Shown here in pieces: positions 59,177 through 64,000 of a DNA stretch of 64,000 bases. The stretch's first letter is position 1. Each line of letters opens with the position of its first letter. The translations under genes and the position numbers were made by a program. The notes under the pieces are model-generated. The model was not told where the DNA came from. It saw nothing but the letters and a program-made list of their open reading frames with translations, and did not search any database. The DNA comes from Dendrosporobacter quercicolus (GTDB taxonomy: Bacteria; Bacillota; Negativicutes; DSM-1736; Dendrosporobacteraceae), in the NCBI RefSeq assembly GCF_900104455.1, contig NZ_FNHB01000008.1, positions 1-64,000 on the forward strand, given 5' to 3'.

Positions 59177-59947
59177 GTGATTAGTATCATCATGCTTGTA
59201 CACAATGCCCCGTTATATACCGCGCACTCTTTGAAGACGCTCAAACAAGCGGGCGCTGAGGATTGCGAGCTGATCGTTTTAGACAATGCGTCCGGGCTGA
59301 AAACGAAAAAACTGCTGACAAACATGCAGCATAGCGGCTACATCGATAAATTGGTATTCTTAAATCAAAATACCTTATTTGCTAAGGGCAATAATATTGC
59401 CGCCAAACTGTGCAGTGCAAATAGCCGGTATATTCTTTTATTAAATTCCGACGTGGAGATCAGACATAAGGCCTGGTTAAAAACGTTACTGGATCTTCAT
59501 CAGCGCGGGGCGACCGCTTTCGGGGTATGTGACGATTATCCCTATACCCGGGGCGACGGCTATTGCTTTCTCATCGACCGGGATTTATATGACACGTACC
59601 AGCTGGATGAAGAATTTGAGTGGTGGTGGTCTGTCACCAAATTACAGGCGGAATTGCTGAATGCTGGTCATCGGGTGGCGGCCGTGCGCAATCATGAACG
59701 GCTCCTGTATCACTACGGCGGCAAGTCCGGCCGGGCCTGGAAGAATTCCAAAGGCATGCAGGTCGAGGGCGAAACGGTCGTAAAGTGGTTTAAGGCAAAT
59801 AGCATTATGCTGATTGATTCGGTGGCCACGGATGAACAAGGCAGCATTTATCAGCCGTATGCGCCCATTAATATTTGGCTTAAGCTCCAAAAATTCCGGA
59901 AAAGCGCTTCAAAACGGTTAAGGAGCTGCTTGAAAAAGGAGAATTAA
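59177..59947 (+). CDS. Glycosyltransferase family 2 protein
   Basis: The 256-residue GT-A enzyme has ISIIMLVHNAPLYTAHSLK, IVLDNASGLKTK, FLNQNTLFAKGNNIAAKLC and YILLLNSDVEIRHKAWL with the metal-binding NSD motif. It is shorter than the other GT2 enzymes in the locus, lacking a long C-terminal region, but no frame disruption is seen. GTG 59177 follows GAGGAG. Its G+C content matches the flanking rfb and man genes, so it is not part of the A+T-rich cassette. Confidence 0.85.
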   Translation: MISIIMLVHNAPLYTAHSLKTLKQAGAEDCELIVLDNASGLKTKKLLTNMQHSGYIDKLVFLNQNTLFAKGNNIAAKLCSANSRYILLLNSDVEIRHKAWLKTLLDLHQRGATAFGVCDDYPYTRGDGYCFLIDRDLYDTYQLDEEFEWWWSVTKLQAELLNAGHRVAAVRNHERLLYHYGGKSGRAWKNSKGMQVEGETVVKWFKANSIMLIDSVATDEQGSIYQPYAPINIWLKLQKFRKSASKRLRSCLKKEN

Positions 59948-59950
59948 CCA

Positions 59951-61333
59951 ATGAAGATTATTATTTTGGCCGGCGGGGGCGGCTCACGGCTGTTTCCGCT
60001 GTCGCGCACGTGTTATCCCAAACAATTTTTAAATATTGGCAACGAGCAGTCTTTATTGGTGCAAACAGTGCAGCGGTTTCTGCCGCTGGTAAAGCCTGAG
60101 GACATTGTGGTAATCACCAACCAGGGTTATTTGCATCATGTCAAAGCTGAATTAGCCGCCTGTCAGGCTGAGGCGGCGCATATTGTACTGGAACCGGTGG
60201 GGCGCAATACCGCCCCGGCCATTGCCCTGGCCGTTCGGTATTGCCTGGATGAGTTGAAGCTGGATAGTGACGAGGTATTGCTGGTTACGCCCTCCGACCA
60301 TATTGTCCAGGGCAGCAAGAGCTTTATCGAAACCGTGCGTAAAGCGGCGGGGCTGGCGGCAGCCGGTAAGCTGGTTACATTCGGAATCAAGCCGGATAAA
60401 CCGGAAACCGGTTATGGTTATATTCAGGCCGGGTCAGCCTGCCAGGGCGGTTATGTGGTGCAGGCTTTTCAGGAAAAGCCTGACCGGGCGACTGCCGAAA
60501 AGTATCTGGCCGCCGGGAACTATTTTTGGAACTCCGGCATGTTTGCGTTTTCCATTGATTGCATTATGCAGGAATTGGCCAGCTATCAGCCGGAAATAGC
60601 TGAGCTGGCCGCAGGCGGCTATGCCGGACTGCTGGCTGATTTCGCCGCCCTGCCGAATATTTCCATCGACTATGCGGTGGCGGAAAAATCAAACAATGTG
60701 GTAACCGTACCGCTCACTTCCTATTGGAATGATATTGGTTCCTGGGATGCCATTTATGAGGTTCTGGACAAAGATGAGCAGGGCAATGCCGTACACGGTG
60801 ATTGTATGCCGGTTGATTGTTCCAATACCCTGATGCTGGGCCGCAGCCGCCTGATTGCGGGCATTGGGCTGGAAGACCTGCTGGTGGTGGAGACCGACGA
60901 TGTGATTTTGGTGGCCAAGAAAGGCGAGTCGCAAAAGGTAAAAGCTCTGGTCGAAAAACTTAGGCAGCAGGGACGCAAGGAAGCCAATGAAAACACCACT
61001 ATGTATCGCCCGTGGGGCAGTTATACGGTATTGGGCGAGGGTCCGGGCTATAAGATGAAAAAGATTACGGTCAGCCCGGGCCAGCGCTTGAGTCTGCAGC
61101 TGCATTATCATCGCAGCGAGCACTGGATTGTAACCGGGGGCGCGGCCAGAGTGACCATTGGCGAAGAAGAGAAAATGGTGCATGAAAACGAGAGTGTGTT
61201 TGTGCCGCAGTCGACCAGGCACCGGCTGGAGAATCCGGGCCGGATACCGTTGGAGATCATTGAGGTGCAAAACGGCAGCTATCTGGAAGAAGACGATATT
61301 GTCCGGTTTGATGATATTTACGGGCGGGTATAG
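59951..61333 (+). CDS. manC: Mannose-1-phosphate guanylyltransferase ManC, bifunctional type
   Basis: The 460-residue protein has an N-terminal guanylyltransferase domain ([70 protein letters not shown]) and a C-terminal cupin phosphomannose-isomerase domain ([37 protein letters not shown]). It makes GDP-mannose and may also isomerise fructose 6-phosphate. It starts at ATG 59951, three bases after the previous stop, and precedes manB. Confidence 0.96.
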   Translation: MKIIILAGGGGSRLFPLSRTCYPKQFLNIGNEQSLLVQTVQRFLPLVKPEDIVVITNQGYLHHVKAELAACQAEAAHIVLEPVGRNTAPAIALAVRYCLDELKLDSDEVLLVTPSDHIVQGSKSFIETVRKAAGLAAAGKLVTFGIKPDKPETGYGYIQAGSACQGGYVVQAFQEKPDRATAEKYLAAGNYFWNSGMFAFSIDCIMQELASYQPEIAELAAGGYAGLLADFAALPNISIDYAVAEKSNNVVTVPLTSYWNDIGSWDAIYEVLDKDEQGNAVHGDCMPVDCSNTLMLGRSRLIAGIGLEDLLVVETDDVILVAKKGESQKVKALVEKLRQQGRKEANENTTMYRPWGSYTVLGEGPGYKMKKITVSPGQRLSLQLHYHRSEHWIVTGGAARVTIGEEEKMVHENESVFVPQSTRHRLENPGRIPLEIIEVQNGSYLEEDDIVRFDDIYGRV

Positions 61334-61343
61334 GAGCGTGGAG

Positions 61344-62708
61344 ATGCAATTGTTACGCAATGCCTTTAAGGCTTATGATATTCGCGGCAAGGTGCCGGAA
61401 GAACTCAATGAGGAAATGGCTTACCGGATTGGCCGGGCGTTTGTGGCTATTTTCAAGGCCGGAAAAGTGGCTGTCGGTCATGATATCCGACTGTCCGGCC
61501 CGCTGCTGCGGGCGGCTTTGGTCAGAGGCCTGACCGAAGCGGGCTGTGATGTTGTTGATATTGGGGTATGCGGCACAGAGCAAATTTATTTTGCAACCGC
61601 TCACTGGCAGTTAGATGGCGGCATAATGATCACTGCCAGTCATAATCCGCAGGAGTATAACGGCATGAAGCTGGTCCAGGCCGGGGCCCGGCCGGTCAGC
61701 GGCGACAGCGGGCTGAAGGAACTGGAGGAAGCGGTGATTGCCGGGGCGTTTCCCACGGTACCCACGGCGGCAGGCCAGGTCAGCCGCCGGGAGATCCTGC
61801 CGGAATATATCCGGCATTTGCTGGGGTATGTGGACAAGGCGGCGTTAAAGCCGCTGAAAGTGGTGGTCAATGCCGGCAATGGCGCGGCCGGACCGGTCAT
61901 TGACGCTTTGGAGCGGCAGCTGCCCTTTACTTTTGTTAAAGTCAATCATGAGCCTGACGGCAATTTTCCCAATGGCATTCCCAACCCTTTGCTGGTCGAG
62001 AACCGGGAAGCTACGGCTAAAGTGGTGCGTGAAACGGGAGCCGATATTGGAATTGCCTGGGACGGCGATTTTGACCGCTGCTTCTTATTTGATGAAACCG
62101 GCGCTTTCATTGAGGGCTATTATCTGGTGGGTTTTCTGGCGCAGGCTTTTTTACGCAAACATCCCGGCGCGAAAATCGTTCATGATCCCCGTCTGACCTG
62201 GAACACGATTGAGGTTGTCACCAAGGCGGGCGGTATTCCCATTCAGAACAAAACCGGTCATGCGTTTATGAAGGAACGGCTGCGCCGGGAGGATGCCGTA
62301 TATGGCGGGGAGATGTCGGCCCATCACTATTTCCGCGATTTTGCCTATTGCGACAGCGGTATGATTCCCTGGCTGCTGGTACTGGAGATCGTGAGCCTGT
62401 CCGGCAAACCGCTTTCTCAATTGCTGCGGGAAAGGGTAGCCTGCTATCCGGTCAGCGGCGAAATCAACCGTCAGGTAGCGGAACCCGCCGCAGTGATCAG
62501 GAAGCTGGAAGAAATTTATGCCCCGGCGGCGCTGGTTGTTGATTACACCGACGGGGTCAGTATTGAATTGGCCGACTGGCGGTTTAATGTCCGCATGTCC
62601 AACACCGAACCGGTATTGCGCTTGAATGTGGAATCACGCTGCGATGAACGGCTGATGCGGGAAAAGACGGCCGAGCTGCTGGCCTTGATTCGGGAGACGC
62701 GGGTTTAG
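61344..62708 (+). CDS. manB: Phosphomannomutase ManB
   Basis: The 454-residue alpha-D-phosphohexomutase has [16 protein letters not shown], the catalytic serine in [15 protein letters not shown], the metal loop [11 protein letters not shown], the sugar-binding [13 protein letters not shown] and the C-terminal phosphate-binding [14 protein letters not shown]. The GEMSAHHYF form is usual for phosphomannomutase/phosphoglucomutase (AlgC-ManB) enzymes. ATG 61344 follows GGAG; an in-frame extension inside manC is rejected. It supplies mannose 1-phosphate to ManC. Confidence 0.95.
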   Translation: MQLLRNAFKAYDIRGKVPEELNEEMAYRIGRAFVAIFKAGKVAVGHDIRLSGPLLRAALVRGLTEAGCDVVDIGVCGTEQIYFATAHWQLDGGIMITASHNPQEYNGMKLVQAGARPVSGDSGLKELEEAVIAGAFPTVPTAAGQVSRREILPEYIRHLLGYVDKAALKPLKVVVNAGNGAAGPVIDALERQLPFTFVKVNHEPDGNFPNGIPNPLLVENREATAKVVRETGADIGIAWDGDFDRCFLFDETGAFIEGYYLVGFLAQAFLRKHPGAKIVHDPRLTWNTIEVVTKAGGIPIQNKTGHAFMKERLRREDAVYGGEMSAHHYFRDFAYCDSGMIPWLLVLEIVSLSGKPLSQLLRERVACYPVSGEINRQVAEPAAVIRKLEEIYAPAALVVDYTDGVSIELADWRFNVRMSNTEPVLRLNVESRCDERLMREKTAELLALIRETRV

Positions 62709-62765
62709 AGTCATTGACCAGGTGGACTGATAAGCGGCAGGCTTTCTACGTGAATTGCCTAATGG

Positions 62766-62818
62766 CAAAAAAGAGCAGAACCTGAAGTATCCTGATACTC
62801 AAGTTTTGCTCTTTTTAC
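62766..62818 (+). terminator. Terminator closing the polysaccharide locus
   Basis: AAAAAGAGCA (62767-62776) pairs with TGCTCTTTTT (62806-62815), and the inner part GAAC...GTT plus GTATC/GATAC continues the hairpin. A-run and T-run flank it, so it can act in both directions. Confidence 0.85.
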
Positions 62819-62911
62819 AGCTCTTTTTAATTTAAGGATGCTGAATCACCGCGCCGAAACGTGAATAGGTTCAATTGTACTCTTGTGGCGGGCTCGTCAT
62901 TTGCAGTTTAG

Positions 62912-63850
62912 TTACTGCTTAAAAACAACGTTGCATTTGGACAAGAAATCGCCGCTCTGGGTATTGGCGGCAAGCAGCCGGTCGGCATCGGCCTTGCTGA
63001 TAATTAGATTATTGTCATTATCACGCAGTCCCCAAGCTTTTATGATCAATGGTTTTTTTCCGGCACGCGAAAGACCGGCATCTACCTGGTAAATATCTTC
63101 TGCTGTGGCGGCATAGTCAACCATACCATAAGAAATTGCAAACTGGGGGTCAATATTCATATGGCCATAGATTGCCCGCCCGGTGTCGTCATAAATAACC
63201 GGGGAGAAGGTACGGTTTAACGGCAAGCCGGCGGTTTCAACAACCAAACCTGTATAGTCTGCCGGAGATGAGCCGGAGGCGGTTTCGCCGGGGGCAGCTG
63301 GCCTTACAGCGTCAGAACTGGGAACCGGCAGTGGCTGACGGGGCGTGTGTTCCGTAATTGTACCGATTACGGCTTGGGAAACATTCGGGTACATTGGGAT
63401 AGCCAGGGTGACTTCCCAGATATCGCCGCCCAAATCCTTACGGTCAATTTCAATTGCGCCTTTAATAACACCTTGAACAGAAGTGATAATTTCGTCTTTA
63501 ATCAACTGATTATTATGAATAATTGTTGTAGATAATACATTAGCGCCTTGAATGGCTTCTAACAAATTTCTTTGGGCAACTACTTTGGCGGCAGTAAGGG
63601 CCTGGCCTTTTCTTAAGACCGGACTTTTACTTCCTTCAGCAGGTGCACCGATGCCTTTGGCAATGATTACTTTTTGGCTCCAGTCAATATAAGCGCCACT
63701 ACCGGTGGCAGGACTGACACCAAATGTGTCAACGGCAGGGCTTGTCTCATTGACTGTGATATTTACAGTTGCAGCCCCTGTTAGGAGCGGGAATAGCATA
63801 ATCATGAAGGTTAGAAGCCCTGTAAGTACAAACTGTTTTTTCTGCATCAT
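62912..63850 (-). CDS. Exported protein of unknown function, LPP20-like segment
   Basis: The 312-residue precursor has a signal peptide (QFVLTGLLTFMIMLFPLL, cleavage near GAA). After it comes a segment with GQALTAAKVVAQRNLLEAIQ, reminiscent of the LPP20 lipoprotein/FlgP-type domain, and DIWEVTLAIPMYPN. A proline/serine linker (about 190-205) leads to a C-terminal domain with TFSPVIYDDTGRAIYGHMN and a KADADRLLAAN tail. No lipobox is seen. The ATG at 63850 is preferred since GGAGG lies correctly before it and the upstream ATG overlaps that site. It converges on the manB terminator, and its function is unknown. Confidence 0.75.
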   Translation of the reverse strand: MMQKKQFVLTGLLTFMIMLFPLLTGAATVNITVNETSPAVDTFGVSPATGSGAYIDWSQKVIIAKGIGAPAEGSKSPVLRKGQALTAAKVVAQRNLLEAIQGANVLSTTIIHNNQLIKDEIITSVQGVIKGAIEIDRKDLGGDIWEVTLAIPMYPNVSQAVIGTITEHTPRQPLPVPSSDAVRPAAPGETASGSSPADYTGLVVETAGLPLNRTFSPVIYDDTGRAIYGHMNIDPQFAISYGMVDYAATAEDIYQVDAGLSRAGKKPLIIKAWGLRDNDNNLIISKADADRLLAANTQSGDFLSKCNVVFKQ

Positions 63851-64000
63851 TTTAGCCTCCATTTTTTAGAGTGTGTCAATATACTATTGATACGTGAATT
63901 GCACTGTTTGATACAGCTGTAATTGCTAAACCTGGTAAGCTGATTTGTTTCAAAGCATTGGCTAGTGTAAGGGGAGTTCCGGTGTAGTCCAGATCGATTT

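Noticed and set aside
59177-59947. The short GT2 gene as a truncated pseudogene
   Set aside because: It is shorter than its relatives but has an intact frame, a good ribosome site, the core catalytic motifs and G+C-rich codon use like its neighbours.
60689-61360. Minus-strand open frame of 223 codons within manC
   Set aside because: It is opposite the well-conserved cupin domain of ManC and lacks a ribosome site.
1-64000. CRISPR arrays, tRNA or rRNA genes, transposases, prophage genes and toxin-antitoxin pairs
   Set aside because: I looked for regularly spaced repeats, cloverleaf-like segments and the usual protein motifs and found none that hold up.

Overview
The window looks like chromosome of a diderm Firmicute of the class Negativicutes, perhaps a Sporomusaceae-like member (genus not determinable by reading). 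The reasons are Firmicute-style strong AGGAGG ribosome sites and frequent GTG/TTG starts, a complete-looking lipopolysaccharide (LPS) apparatus, and two outer-membrane porins with an N-terminal S-layer homology (SLH) domain of the OmpM type. Nearly all genes run on the + strand. No rRNA, tRNA, CRISPR array, transposase or prophage was seen.

Region 1 (180-18810) is a long lipid A / Kdo / LPS-export run: an amino-acid-type ABC ATPase, lpxC, fabZ, lpxA, lpxI, lpxB, msbA, a fused waaA(kdtA)-lpxK gene, kdsB, kdsA, kdsD, kdsC, an LpxL-type acyltransferase, lptC, lptA, lptB, one lptF/G-type permease and a DUF3084 membrane coiled-coil protein. lpxD is absent. Several intergenic gaps hold long imperfect inverted repeats. 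Region 2 (18811-28958) is an outer-membrane-protein island: two SLH porins and a third barrel protein without SLH, a heptad-repeat protein, a RuvX/YqgF-like protein, three unknown exported or membrane proteins and a short LptD. The three barrel genes share a conserved, covarying 5' leader structure with an invariant 12-nt loop, which I regard as the most interesting signal in the window. Upstream of the first porin there is also a tandem duplication carrying a palindromic operator-like site.

Region 3 (28981-39452) builds LPS core: split heptose genes (rfaE1, rfaE2), a heptosyltransferase, several glycosyltransferases, a CDP-glycerol-type phosphotransferase, a polysaccharide deacetylase, a sialyltransferase-like protein, a GT8 enzyme, a pyruvyltransferase and a VanZ-like protein. 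Region 4 (39551-62708) is an exopolysaccharide/capsule locus: PHP phosphatase CpsB, a 66-aa protein behind a pseudoknot-like leader, Wza, Wzz and BY-kinase, then a strikingly A+T-rich cassette (WbaP, glycosyltransferases, pyruvyltransferase, F420-dehydrogenase-like Fe-S protein, Wzx, Wzy), then GC-richer dTDP-rhamnose genes rfbBACD, Wzi, another glycosyltransferase, and GDP-mannose genes manC and manB. The composition switch falls inside rfbB, which suggests cassette exchange by homologous recombination. The window ends with a minus-strand exported protein of unknown role.

Taken together, regions 1-3 can make, decorate and export LPS, region 2 supplies the porins that tether and perforate the outer membrane, and region 4 makes a Wzx/Wzy-dependent polysaccharide from rhamnose and mannose precursors, exported through Wza and probably held at the surface by Wzi. 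Functional calls rest on motifs read by eye and on known families; no search was run.
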